This document shows positions 1 to 7,768 of a DNA stretch of 64,000 bases, in pieces (the first letter of the stretch is position 1; each line of letters starts with the position of its first letter). This DNA comes from Candidatus Gastranaerophilales bacterium. GTDB taxonomy: Bacteria > Cyanobacteriota > Vampirovibrionia > Gastranaerophilales > Gastranaerophilaceae. Under the pieces are notes generated by a model. The model was not told the origin of the DNA. It saw nothing but the letters and a program-made list of their open reading frames with translations, and did no database searches. Where the stretch lies: contig CALUPH010000001.1 of the NCBI GenBank assembly GCA_944322615.1, positions 1-64,000 of the forward strand, read 5' to 3'. A program made the position numbers and the translations under genes.

Positions 1-5
1 AGGAT

Positions 6-80
6 GCGAGAGTAATTCAGTGGTAGAATGCTTCCTTGCCAAGGAAGATGTCGCGAGTTCGAGCCTCGTCTCTCGCTCCA
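6..80 (+). tRNA. tRNA-Gly (anticodon GCC)
   Basis: The acceptor arms GCGAGAG (6-12) and CTCTCGC (70-76) pair perfectly, followed by discriminator T and an encoded CCA end (78-80). The anticodon stem CTTCC/GGAAG encloses the loop TTGCCAA, which gives anticodon GCC for glycine. The T-arm GTTCGAGC is present. A terminator follows about 10 nt later. Confidence 0.95.
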
Positions 81-90
81 TTTAAAAGAT

Positions 91-114
91 AACACCCACA
101 AAGGGTGTTTTTTT
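91..114 (+). terminator. Rho-independent terminator of the tRNA-Gly transcript
   Basis: Stem AACACCC/GGGTGTT with a 5-nt A-rich loop, followed by a run of T residues; placed directly after the tRNA. Confidence 0.85.
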
Positions 115-361
115 ATGTAAATACAATAAAAAAAGACTCCAAAATTAAGCTTAAACAAAAATAAGCAAGCAAAATAATCTTTAACTGAAAAAATATTTTG
201 AAATAATAAATTAGAATTTCAGTTATTATGTATAATATATTATAGAATAGTTATAGAAAGTAAATTTTGAATAGAAACTTCTTTAATATTTATCAATATA
301 TTGCTTTTTTAGTTATATTCCCTTTAACATTTTAAGAATATTTATATAATATTAAACACCT
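115..361. other. AT-rich intergenic region, no gene seen
   Basis: This stretch separates the tRNA terminator from the convergent transglutaminase-like gene. It is very AT-rich; I see no convincing ORF, structured RNA or terminator hairpin in it. Confidence 0.5.
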
Positions 362-1453
362 TTACTTAATTTCTGATATTTGTATATTTTCTGTAACAAG
401 TGCAGAACCACTACGCGTATCAGAAACAGAATAAGACGTTGTATATGTAGAAAGTTTATTCCTTCCGGCAGTAATATAATTAATCAATACTGAGGTATCA
501 TATCTTTTCTCAACTCTCACTAATTTACCATTCTTACTAACATTTACATTAACAGGCTGAACAGTAGGATCATACATAACCCAACCATATTTATCATAAT
601 AAACTTCTACCCAATTATGCTGAGTATATTTTTCTCTTGCAATATTACCCAGTACTAGTCTTGCCGGAATATTCTTAGCTCTACATAAAGCGACCATAAT
701 AGCAGCATACTCACTACACTTACCACGACCTTGTTGCAAAGCTTTCTTAGCACCTATGTTATTCATTATTGTATATTTCATATGATTTTGTATGTATTCA
801 TACATGTTTTGAAGAATTTCTTCTTGCGTATTACCTTTTATTTTATTTGCTATACTTTTAATATAAGAATCATTTGACTCAATAAGAGGTTCTGGCTTTA
901 AATATCTTTTCAAATCTTTTTCAGGTGTAAGATTTCTATTTATAGCTTTTGCATTTTTAATATTATAAGTTCGAACCTTAGCTGTTCCTTCAAATGCAAT
1001 ATTAATTCTTTGAGAGCTAATATCATTAAATGTATATTGAGCAATAGTATTAACACCATCACTATATACTCTGTTTGGTTTTATTGATGCCTTTAAATTT
1101 GAAATATATTGTTTTTGATCTTCATTACGAGGAATTGGTATATCTATTTCAAAACGCTTTACAAATCCCTTAATATCAATTGTATAAGTATATTTATAGT
1201 TATATGACTTAAATGGTTGAAGTTCTTTATTTTCTATATTTAAATTTTGTGACTCTTTTTTAGATGAAATTAATGGTTTCTTTGTTTCATTATCCTGTTT
1301 AGTCTGATAGGTTCTTTCATTCTTTTTTACATCTGTGGTTGTATCTTTTTTACCTCCGGAAATATATATAAAAAGCCCAACACTCAAAAATACCACGAGA
1401 ATTAATATATTTAACAAAAATGAATAATCCTTCTTTGCTTTTTTCTTTTTCAT
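362..1453 (-). CDS. Membrane-anchored transglutaminase-like (papain-fold) protein
   Basis: A 363-residue protein with a lysine-rich start and one hydrophobic segment (about residues 11-32), so it is anchored with the bulk outside the cytoplasm. A transglutaminase-like core lies at about residues 200-300: Cys246 in GKCSEYAA, His279 in QHNWVEVY and Asp295 in MYDPT form the expected Cys-His-Asp triad. Members of this superfamily act as proteases or amidases, often on cell-wall or secreted substrates; the substrate here cannot be told. AAGGAAG precedes the ATG. It is the last of three minus-strand genes (2748 to 362), about 110 bp after the zinc-ribbon gene. Confidence 0.85.
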   Translation of the reverse strand: MKKKKAKKDYSFLLNILILVVFLSVGLFIYISGGKKDTTTDVKKNERTYQTKQDNETKKPLISSKKESQNLNIENKELQPFKSYNYKYTYTIDIKGFVKRFEIDIPIPRNEDQKQYISNLKASIKPNRVYSDGVNTIAQYTFNDISSQRINIAFEGTAKVRTYNIKNAKAINRNLTPEKDLKRYLKPEPLIESNDSYIKSIANKIKGNTQEEILQNMYEYIQNHMKYTIMNNIGAKKALQQGRGKCSEYAAIMVALCRAKNIPARLVLGNIAREKYTQHNWVEVYYDKYGWVMYDPTVQPVNVNVSKNGKLVRVEKRYDTSVLINYITAGRNKLSTYTTSYSVSDTRSGSALVTENIQISEIK

Positions 1454-1566
1454 AAAACTTCCTTATTATGTATAAATAATCAATAATTTAATAATAAAAA
1501 ATATTAATAAAGAAATTATATCAAATTTGAAAAATGAAGCAAAAACTTTCTGTTGCAAATGCAACA

Positions 1567-1782
1567 TTAATTATAATCCCAACAATTAATATTTCCACAG
1601 TATCGGCAAACTGCATGATTATTCATAAAAGACAAATCAGGAATAAAAGTAAATCCATCCACGTTTATCTTTATATCATTATTCTGCGTATATGTAACAT
1701 CAAACTGTTTTGAGCCCGTATAAGAAGGACTAAACATTAATTCAAATTTATCAATTGAATTACATTTCTTACATTTAAACAT
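1567..1782 (-). CDS. Small zinc-ribbon protein
   Basis: 71 residues with two CxxC knuckles, CKKC at the N-terminus (residues 4-7) and CRYC near the C-terminus, the usual arrangement of a single zinc ribbon. No catalytic domain is visible. An AGGG ribosome-binding site precedes the ATG, and the gene follows the membrane-protein gene by 9 bp, so the two are probably co-transcribed. The function is unknown; nucleic-acid or protein binding is possible but not shown. Confidence 0.7.
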   Translation of the reverse strand: MFKCKKCNSIDKFELMFSPSYTGSKQFDVTYTQNNDIKINVDGFTFIPDLSFMNNHAVCRYCGNINCWDYN

Positions 1783-1791
1783 TATCCCTAA

Positions 1792-2748
1792 TTAACTCTT
1801 TCTCTTTTTACCCGTTGCCCTTGCAATTATTTCATCGGATTCTTTTGAGAAATCTTTAATTTTTTCTGAATCATAAAGCTTGTATAATTGAGTAAAACAA
1901 CAGCATCTAAAAGGCAGGGTAAAAGCAACAACAATAACAGAAACAACATTTTCCGCCATATATTTAGCTATCGTCAAAGAATCCAAACTAATATTAACAA
2001 AAGCTAACATATCATTCAATAAATCGAGATTTAATAAATCAACCAAGGTTTCAATTCTTCCAATCAAGAAAGTAATTAAAGAAACTTTTTCACACGCCCA
2101 AATAAACATACTTGGTAAAAACCAATATGTAACAGCAGCACATAATAGCAATAATATTATCGTGGAAAAAACATTCCCCTTCACAAGTTCTATACTTCTT
2201 GAAATTGCTCGTTTTGCTGATATATTATCTTCCAAAGAAATAACTTGGAAAGACAAACATAGAAATATCCATATTATTGGAGAAACAAAAATCAATGGAG
2301 GCAAAATTAATAATATTGTAATTAAAAACATTAAAATTATATAGTTTAATAACTTACGTTCAATTACCTTTTTATTTGCATTAAAATCAATATCTTTAAC
2401 CTTTTTTTTATTTGAAACAGTATAAAACAAAATATTTAAAGCACAAAAAGCAATAATATAATCATAAAGTGCCTTAATAAAAACAATCAAAAAGGGTAAT
2501 AATACTAAAAAGAATAAGAAATATAAATGTTTCGGATTTTCAAAGAAAGGTGAAATATTTACTATATTATCAATATTAATATTGAAGTAGTATGCAATAG
2601 TAAACAATATTATCAAACTTATTAGCTGCCCAAAAATAGGAAAGGACAAATATTTAACACATTGATCTAAGTATAAGAAATAAGTTTTTATACTTGAAAA
2701 AAATATAGAAAAAACATTAATTATTTTATTAGATTTTTTTCTTGTCAT
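1792..2748 (-). CDS. Multi-pass membrane protein of unknown function
   Basis: 318 residues with about six hydrophobic segments, a basic N-terminus and a charged C-terminal tail. No catalytic motif is recognised. The architecture resembles cytoplasmic-membrane proteins annotated as glycerophosphodiester-phosphodiesterase-type membrane domains or DUF4013-like proteins, but I cannot assign it. It heads a minus-strand set with the zinc-ribbon gene and diverges from the PHP gene; the start codons are about 60 bp apart. Confidence 0.7.
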   Translation of the reverse strand: MTRKKSNKIINVFSIFFSSIKTYFLYLDQCVKYLSFPIFGQLISLIILFTIAYYFNINIDNIVNISPFFENPKHLYFLFFLVLLPFLIVFIKALYDYIIAFCALNILFYTVSNKKKVKDIDFNANKKVIERKLLNYIILMFLITILLILPPLIFVSPIIWIFLCLSFQVISLEDNISAKRAISRSIELVKGNVFSTIILLLLCAAVTYWFLPSMFIWACEKVSLITFLIGRIETLVDLLNLDLLNDMLAFVNISLDSLTIAKYMAENVVSVIVVAFTLPFRCCCFTQLYKLYDSEKIKDFSKESDEIIARATGKKRKS

Positions 2749-2809
2749 ACTTCCTCTTTTTCATGTTTTATATTAGCATATATTTATAAGCTATTGAGTT
2801 AAGTTTATC

Positions 2810-3451
2810 ATGATAAAAGAAGATTTAAAAAAATTATTATTATCTTTTAAAGAAGAAGATTACTATAAAAATGTCGATTTACATATTCATTCTTGTGAAT
2901 CGGATGGAGAAATGACACCATATGAAATTGTAGAGCAAGCTCAAAAAAAGAGCAAAAAATTTATTGCAATTTCGGATCATAATACTATTGATGCATATTT
3001 ATCAACAAATATTTTAAAAGAAGAAATAATTATACCGGCAGTTGAATTTGATTGTTTTTATAAAGGTGTACTTATACATATACTTGGATATGGAATCGAT
3101 ATTGATAATGAAGAGATTAAATCTTTATATGCAAAAAATAATTTAGGTAAAAGATTTAATTTATACAGAATATTTAAATTGAGAAATCCCAAAACAGTAA
3201 TAGAGAAAATAAATAAAGCAGGAGGAATCGCTGTTCTAGCACACCCTGCTTGTTATTGGTGTATAAATATTGATTCATTTATTAAAAGTTTAATTGACTT
3301 AGGACTCGAAGGTATAGAAACTTATTACCCATATAGAGGCTTAAGAGGAATACTAAAATTCCATTTAAAATCTACAATAATAAATATTGCAGAAAAATAT
3401 AATTTAATAAAAACAGGCGGAACTGATTCTCATCATAAAGAACTTTTATAG
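2810..3451 (+). CDS. PHP-domain metal-dependent phosphoesterase
   Basis: 213 residues with PHP motifs in order: DLHIHSCESDG (motif I, metal-binding His pair), AISDHNT (motif II), a central PAVEF glutamate, LAHPACY (motif III) and GTDSHH near the end (motif IV). This set is typical of stand-alone PHP phosphoesterases such as the YciV/RNase AM and nucleoside-bisphosphate phosphatase group. It is shorter than those roughly 280-residue enzymes and stops about six residues after the last ligand motif, so it is a compact form or slightly C-terminally truncated. The 3' end overlaps the convergent TPR gene by 6 bp. Confidence 0.85.
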   Translation: MIKEDLKKLLLSFKEEDYYKNVDLHIHSCESDGEMTPYEIVEQAQKKSKKFIAISDHNTIDAYLSTNILKEEIIIPAVEFDCFYKGVLIHILGYGIDIDNEEIKSLYAKNNLGKRFNLYRIFKLRNPKTVIEKINKAGGIAVLAHPACYWCINIDSFIKSLIDLGLEGIETYYPYRGLRGILKFHLKSTIINIAEKYNLIKTGGTDSHHKELL

Positions 3452-3997
3452 AGACTTTGTAATTTGTTTTAAATATTCTCTTACTCCGGTAGTTATCATA
3501 AGATTAGGTTCTTTATTACAAAATTCATCTAAAACAGTCACACCGGTTGAAACATCTCCTTTTTGTATAAAAAGTAATCCAACCATAATTTCATTTAATG
3601 GAGAATTGGTTTTATTCTGGAACTCCAGTAATTTTTCGTTAACAATCCCGAGTTTTTTATAATTTTGTGCCAATTTTAAATAATAATCAAAGCACAAAAC
3701 ATTAATACTGACAGCTTTTTCAAAACAAGGACGAGCAAGTTCGGGATAACCGATTTCTTCATATGTCCTTCCTAAATTTGAATAATATACAGCCGTTGCC
3801 TGAGAATTAGGTAATAAATCAATAGCAATTTTAAATTCTTCTATAGCTCCAAAGTAATATTTTTCTTTTAGATATAAAAGTCCCTGATTATTATGTCTGT
3901 ATGCATTTTTTTCTGCATCAATAGTCTGAGCGGCATAACAATACTGCCCGAAAAAGAGTATACAAACAATAATTATAAAAATTCTTTTTAAATACAA
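3446..3997 (-). CDS. Secreted TPR-repeat protein
   Basis: 183 residues. The N-terminus has a signal peptide (hydrophobic residues about 5-21, then YAA). Tetratricopeptide-type helices follow: NNQGLLYLKEKYYFGAIEEF, YYSNLGRTYEEIGYPELA and a third weaker unit. TPR arrays are protein-binding scaffolds; no partner can be named. The start is a TTG inside the end of the metallo-beta-lactamase gene, preceded by GAAGG, so translational coupling is likely. The signal peptide supports this start. Confidence 0.75.
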   Translation of the reverse strand: MYLKRIFIIIVCILFFGQYCYAAQTIDAEKNAYRHNNQGLLYLKEKYYFGAIEEFKIAIDLLPNSQATAVYYSNLGRTYEEIGYPELARPCFEKAVSINVLCFDYYLKLAQNYKKLGIVNEKLLEFQNKTNSPLNEIMVGLLFIQKGDVSTGVTVLDEFCNKEPNLMITTGVREYLKQITKSL

Positions 3998-4926
3998 ACT
4001 TCCATACCTTCTTTTGCAAGGAAATAATGTTTATTTTTATTTTTAAAGAAATTTTCAATATTTGTCAATTTTTCATCATTATAAGAAGGATCAAAATGGA
4101 AAAACGCAAGTTGTTTAGCATTCGCTGCAGTTGCGATATCGTATGCCATATCAAAAGTTGAATGTCCAAAACCTTGTTTAGGCGCTACACTTGATAAATA
4201 ATCCTCTGTAGTATATTGGCTATCATGAATTAACAAATCAGTATCTTTAGCAAATAACTCAAGTCTTTTCGAACCGCCAAGATAACACTCTGTATCCGTA
4301 GCATAAACAACAGATTTATCTTTATAACTAATTTTAAAACACATAACACCAAAATTTGGATGTGAATTAGATTTCATAAATGAAATAATAACTTCATCTT
4401 TTTTCGGGTTAATATCTTCTAAACAAGAAATTCGTTTTAAAATAGGTCTTTGATCATCTTTATCCAAAACAATAATTTCAGATTCCGTAATATCAGTAAT
4501 ACTGCAATCTGCAGTAATATCATAAAGATTTATAGGAAAAGATTTACCATAAATTAATTCAGATAAAGTTTCATCTAAAGAAGTATCGAACCCACTATAT
4601 CCAAATAAAGAAAATTGTGTTGTTAAAACATTAATCGGTTTAAAAAAATTTAAGCCCTGAATATGATCTTGATGAATATGACTTAATAGCATAGTAATAT
4701 TCATTGGTTTTCTGTCAAAGACATTACCTGCAGAAGATATATGTTCTTTAAATATTTTATCACCCAAAGCAATAAGCCCTGTTCCCCCGTCAAGAATTAT
4801 ACGATGAGAACCGGCAATAACTTCAACGCAGGAAGTATTACCGCCATACTTTAAAAAATCTTTATTAACAACGGGATAAGAGCCTCTAACACCCCAAAAT
4901 TTAACTTTAAAATCAGAATTTTTCAT
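3988..4926 (-). CDS. Metallo-beta-lactamase-fold hydrolase
   Basis: 312 residues. The metal motif HxHxDH is seen as H83-x-H85-x-D87-H88 in LLSHIHQDHIQG, with a preceding LDGGTG strand-turn and later ligands in VYATDTE and LLIHDSQYT, and a terminal FFHFDP motif. This pattern is that of the phosphodiesterase-like branch (PhnP / cyclic-nucleotide phosphodiesterase-like) rather than true beta-lactamases. There is no signal peptide, so it is cytosolic. AGGA lies before the ATG. It sits between the calcineurin-like phosphoesterase gene (6 bp upstream) and the TPR gene (overlap). Confidence 0.85.
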   Translation of the reverse strand: MKNSDFKVKFWGVRGSYPVVNKDFLKYGGNTSCVEVIAGSHRIILDGGTGLIALGDKIFKEHISSAGNVFDRKPMNITMLLSHIHQDHIQGLNFFKPINVLTTQFSLFGYSGFDTSLDETLSELIYGKSFPINLYDITADCSITDITESEIIVLDKDDQRPILKRISCLEDINPKKDEVIISFMKSNSHPNFGVMCFKISYKDKSVVYATDTECYLGGSKRLELFAKDTDLLIHDSQYTTEDYLSSVAPKQGFGHSTFDMAYDIATAANAKQLAFFHFDPSYNDEKLTNIENFFKNKNKHYFLAKEGMEVCI

Positions 4927-4932
4927 AAGTTC

Positions 4933-5880
4933 CTACTTTTTTTCTATTGTTATTGTTGTGTCTCTGTCTTTAGGCTTTCCATAATATATGGCACCCCCAA
5001 AAGTCATAATCTTAGTCTTCATTTGCAAATCTTTTAGGTTTGTTTCGCAAAAATCAAATTTAAAAGTTGTTTGTTTAGCTTTATTAGTAACTTCAATTAC
5101 TCTAAAAGCATTAGGATAACCGGCTAATGATGGTGATGATACGTGTAAAATATTGCCCCTTTTTGTAATTTTTGCAGCATGATAATGTCCTGAAAATATT
5201 GCAATTGGCATATCATATTTTTTCAATACAGACTTAAATTCATCAGCATTTATAATTTCATGTCCTTTGGATTCATAAGGAGGAAGCAAAGGGAAATGTA
5301 TAAAAATTAAAACCGTATCATTTTTAGACTTACTCAAAACATTATCAAGCCAAGATAATTGTTCTTGAGGCAAAACACCGTGAGAAGAAATTCCTCTGTT
5401 TTTTGCACCATCTAAAACAATTACCCTATAACCCTTTTGTGGTTTGAATGTATAATAAGTAGAATCAAAAACATAATTTGGATTTGTTTCTTTAAGAATT
5501 TCAACAAATCTTACTTTTGTCAAAAAGCCGTCAGTAGAAGTATCATGATTACCTAAAACATAATACCAAGGTGCATGCAGTGTATTGAGTTCTTCAGTGA
5601 GACTATATAAAGAGTCTTTAGTAGGTTTATCAATACCATCACCGGTAATCATAACAAATTTAACATTTTTCTGAGCGTTAATTTGTTTTATAGCATCCTT
5701 TAATAAAGGTCTTGTTTTGGATAAAAGTTTATAACTGGTATCATCTCTGACTAAAGAATAATGAATATCAGATAATTGTACAAATTTCATTGTGCGGGAA
5801 AATGACGGCTGGTCACTAAGAAAGAACATCACCATCACAACGAAAAGTATATACAGACAATCTTTAAATAACTTTTTCAT
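4933..5880 (-). CDS. Secreted calcineurin-like metallophosphoesterase
   Basis: 315 residues with an N-terminal signal peptide (about residues 1-29). Metallophosphoesterase blocks appear in order: QLSDIHYS (D38, H40), MITGDGID, LGNHDTS, FIHFPLLP and FSGHYHAA. These supply the two-metal site of the calcineurin superfamily. It probably acts on phosphoesters outside the cytoplasmic membrane; the substrate is unknown. First gene of a three-gene cluster with the MBL hydrolase and TPR protein. The two different phosphodiesterase folds side by side suggest a shared scavenging role (inference). Confidence 0.85.
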   Translation of the reverse strand: MKKLFKDCLYILFVVMVMFFLSDQPSFSRTMKFVQLSDIHYSLVRDDTSYKLLSKTRPLLKDAIKQINAQKNVKFVMITGDGIDKPTKDSLYSLTEELNTLHAPWYYVLGNHDTSTDGFLTKVRFVEILKETNPNYVFDSTYYTFKPQKGYRVIVLDGAKNRGISSHGVLPQEQLSWLDNVLSKSKNDTVLIFIHFPLLPPYESKGHEIINADEFKSVLKKYDMPIAIFSGHYHAAKITKRGNILHVSSPSLAGYPNAFRVIEVTNKAKQTTFKFDFCETNLKDLQMKTKIMTFGGAIYYGKPKDRDTTITIEKK

Positions 5881-5973
5881 AGACTATATTATATCAGATA
5901 AAAAGAAGTTTTTACCAGAAAATAATTGTATAAAAAAATAAAAGAGTATAAAATACATATAGGTGCAAAGTTA

Positions 5974-7230
5974 ATGAATAAAGAGATTCAACAAAAAAAT
6001 ATAATATTTTATTCAGTATTTTTAGTTATTACGATAGTTATTTTCAGTCTTTTTTTTAAAACAAAGAATTATATTAACTTTGATATAATTCATAAAACGC
6101 TGCAAAAAATAACAATATCGCAGAATATTGCCCCACAACGTCTTTTTATAAATACCTGGAGAATAATAAAAAACTCATATGTAGATGAAACATTAAATAA
6201 TCAAGATTGGACAAGATGGCGAATAAGATATATCAAGCACATAAAAACAATAGAAGATGCAGATATAGCAATTAACAGTATGCTTGCCAGCTTAAATGAT
6301 CCATATAATAAATTCTTGCAATCCGTATTATTTGCAAAACAAAAAATGATAATAGATTCAGAAATTAAAGGAATAGGAATATTATTCAATAAATCAGGTA
6401 AAGAAATTGTTATAAACCATATTATGGATAACTCACCGGCAAAAAATGCAGACATTTTACCGGGTGACACTATTGTTTCTATTAATGGAAAAACAGCTGA
6501 TAATTTAGAGATGAAAACAATAATAAATACAATAGAAACTTCGGACAATAAGGAAATAGAATTAACAATAAAAAGAAAAAACATAATCATAAAAAAGAAA
6601 TTAAAAAAACAAACAATTCCGATAAAAACAATGGAATATACAATAACAAAAGACAATATAGGCATAATTACACTTGCAAATATTATGGGAGAAAAAGCGG
6701 TATCTGATTTCAAAGATATAATAATCAAAACAAACGATACAAAAGGAATAATTCTTGACTTAAGAAACAACTACGGCGGAGTTCTTGCAAACGCCATTCA
6801 AATGGCAAACTTTATGATGGATACAGGAAAAATTGTAAGTATACAATCAAGAATTAATACAAAATATCAGATATACTCAGACGGAGAGAAGATATTTAAA
6901 AATAAACCTATTGTAATTCTAATTAACAGAAACACTGCAAGTGCATCAGAAATATTAGCAGGAACACTAAGAGATAACTTAAATGCCATCTTAATAGGAG
7001 AAAGAAGCTATGGCAAGAACTCAATACAACAGATTATCCCAATGCCGAATGAAACAGGACTTATATTAACTACAGACAGATATATTCTTCCTGATGGCAG
7101 TGACATATACGGAAAAGGTTTAGAACCGGATATTGTAATAAAACAAGATACCATCTTCACACAAAAAAATGATAAACAATTAAGAAAAGCAAAAAAAATA
7201 ATCAGAGAGCTAGTGAAAAATAAAGAATAA
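5974..7230 (+). CDS. C-terminal processing protease, S41 family with PDZ domain
   Basis: About 418 residues from the ATG at 5974. This start has AGGTG upstream, whereas an in-frame TTG at 5926 has no ribosome-binding site. A membrane anchor or signal lies at about residues 11-28, a PDZ domain at about 128-205 (GIGILF...SPAKNADILPGDTIVSING), then the S41 protease domain. The catalytic serine is in NTASASEI (S323) and the lysine in YGKNSIQQ (K348), with the 25-residue spacing of the Ser-Lys dyad family. It probably trims exported or envelope proteins. It diverges from the metallophosphoesterase gene. Confidence 0.9.
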   Translation: MNKEIQQKNIIFYSVFLVITIVIFSLFFKTKNYINFDIIHKTLQKITISQNIAPQRLFINTWRIIKNSYVDETLNNQDWTRWRIRYIKHIKTIEDADIAINSMLASLNDPYNKFLQSVLFAKQKMIIDSEIKGIGILFNKSGKEIVINHIMDNSPAKNADILPGDTIVSINGKTADNLEMKTIINTIETSDNKEIELTIKRKNIIIKKKLKKQTIPIKTMEYTITKDNIGIITLANIMGEKAVSDFKDIIIKTNDTKGIILDLRNNYGGVLANAIQMANFMMDTGKIVSIQSRINTKYQIYSDGEKIFKNKPIVILINRNTASASEILAGTLRDNLNAILIGERSYGKNSIQQIIPMPNETGLILTTDRYILPDGSDIYGKGLEPDIVIKQDTIFTQKNDKQLRKAKKIIRELVKNKE

Positions 7231-7235
7231 AGTGT

Positions 7236-7241
7236 TATAAT
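7236..7241 (+). promoter_or_regulatory. -10 box of the 6S-like RNA
   Basis: A perfect TATAAT just after the protease stop codon and 6 nt before the proposed RNA 5' end at 7248. No good -35 element is visible. Confidence 0.5.
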
Positions 7242-7247
7242 ACAAAT

Positions 7248-7415
7248 GCTCTATACGGGTATTTATTTTGTTCCTACATCTTGATTAATAGGGAAAGATG
7301 ACTCTAATAACAATGCAGTAGACCTGCCAAGCAGCAGGAAACGGATTTGTTAAGGCACTTACCCACCTGTGGAGCATTCACAGGTAACAAAATCGTACTT
7401 GTATAGGGCTTTTTT
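7248..7415 (+). ncRNA. Structured small RNA, 6S-RNA-like
   Basis: A transcript of about 168 nt is bounded by TATAAT and a T-run. Its ends pair: GCTCTATAC (7248-7256) with GTATAGGGC (7401-7409). Further in, ATTTTGTT pairs with AACAAAAT (about 7268 with 7387-7394). The interior has short hairpins: CATCTT/AAGATG, CCTGC/GCAGG and ACCTGTG/CACAGGT. A long closing stem, an open middle, a length of 160-200 nt and a terminal AGGGC before T residues match the architecture of 6S (SsrS) RNA, which binds RNA polymerase holoenzyme. No protein is encoded. The family call rests on architecture only. Confidence 0.55.
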
Positions 7416-7438
7416 ATTTTTAACAAAATAAAAAAGCC
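7407..7438. terminator. Bidirectional terminator shared by two convergent small RNAs
   Basis: Perfect inverted repeat: GGCTTTTTTATTTT (7407-7420), 4-nt spacer, AAAATAAAAAAGCC (7425-7438). Read on the plus strand it ends the 6S-like RNA; its A-run is the U-tail of the minus-strand RNA. Confidence 0.75.
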
Positions 7439-7507
7439 GCTATTTCCGTTGCGGCTAGTTTGGATTTTATTCCAAATCTCCTCTCCCTAATAGTCTTACG
7501 ACTAAAC
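7430..7507 (-). ncRNA. Candidate small RNA with three hairpins and a purine-rich single strand
   Basis: On the minus strand TATAAT (7516-7511) is followed by a transcript of about 78 nt. It has hairpin 1 (TAGTC/GACTA, 7504-7491), an unpaired purine-rich stretch GGGAGAGGAG, hairpin 2 (TTTGGA/TCCAAA, 7476-7459) and terminator hairpin GCCGC/GCGGC (7455-7436) with a T6 tail. It has no start codon with a reading frame. Several GGA triplets lie in loops or single strands. The three-part layout resembles regulatory sRNAs; no family is recognised. Confidence 0.55.
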
Positions 7508-7510
7508 TTT

Positions 7511-7541
7511 ATTATATTTACAGGTTATAAACACTTACCAA
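7511..7541 (-). promoter_or_regulatory. Promoter of the minus-strand small RNA
   Basis: TATAAT at 7516-7511 and a possible TTGGTA -35 at 7541-7536 with a long 19-bp spacer. The predicted start is at about 7504-7507. Confidence 0.4.
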
Positions 7542-7710
7542 AGCATCGTTTTAATTATTAAATCATTATTTTCATTTATTGTATAGTACCTAAAACAATA
7601 TTTTTTGATATTTAATGTAGGGAATACACTCAACATTCAACAATAGTAATGTATTTGTTTATTACATATATTTGTTAAATATCTTAACATTTTAACAAAA
7701 ACGGCTAAAA

Positions 7711-7716
7711 TATAAT
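7711..7716 (+). promoter_or_regulatory. -10 box upstream of the GH57 gene
   Basis: TATAAT about 50 bp before the GH57 start codon. A small hairpin AATAAAAT/ATTTTATT (7734-7755) follows, just before the ribosome-binding site AAGGAAG. No good -35 element is seen at the usual distance. Confidence 0.4.
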
Positions 7717-7768
7717 ATGGTTGTATATTTGAGAATAAAATGCTATCATTTTATTAAGGAAGTATAGT

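Noticed and set aside
2810-3451. PHP gene as a broken pseudogene
   Set aside because: All four metal motifs are in order and in frame; the short length is compatible with a compact form.
5926-5973. Extended N-terminus of the S41 protease from TTG 5926
   Set aside because: No ribosome-binding site; ATG 5974 has AGGTG upstream and leaves the signal segment near the N-terminus.
6201-6770. A 189-residue hydrophobic frame on the minus strand, opposite the S41 protease gene
   Set aside because: It is the shadow of a Lys/Ile/Asn-rich coding region; the plus-strand protein has clear PDZ and protease motifs and no ribosome-binding site precedes the shadow.
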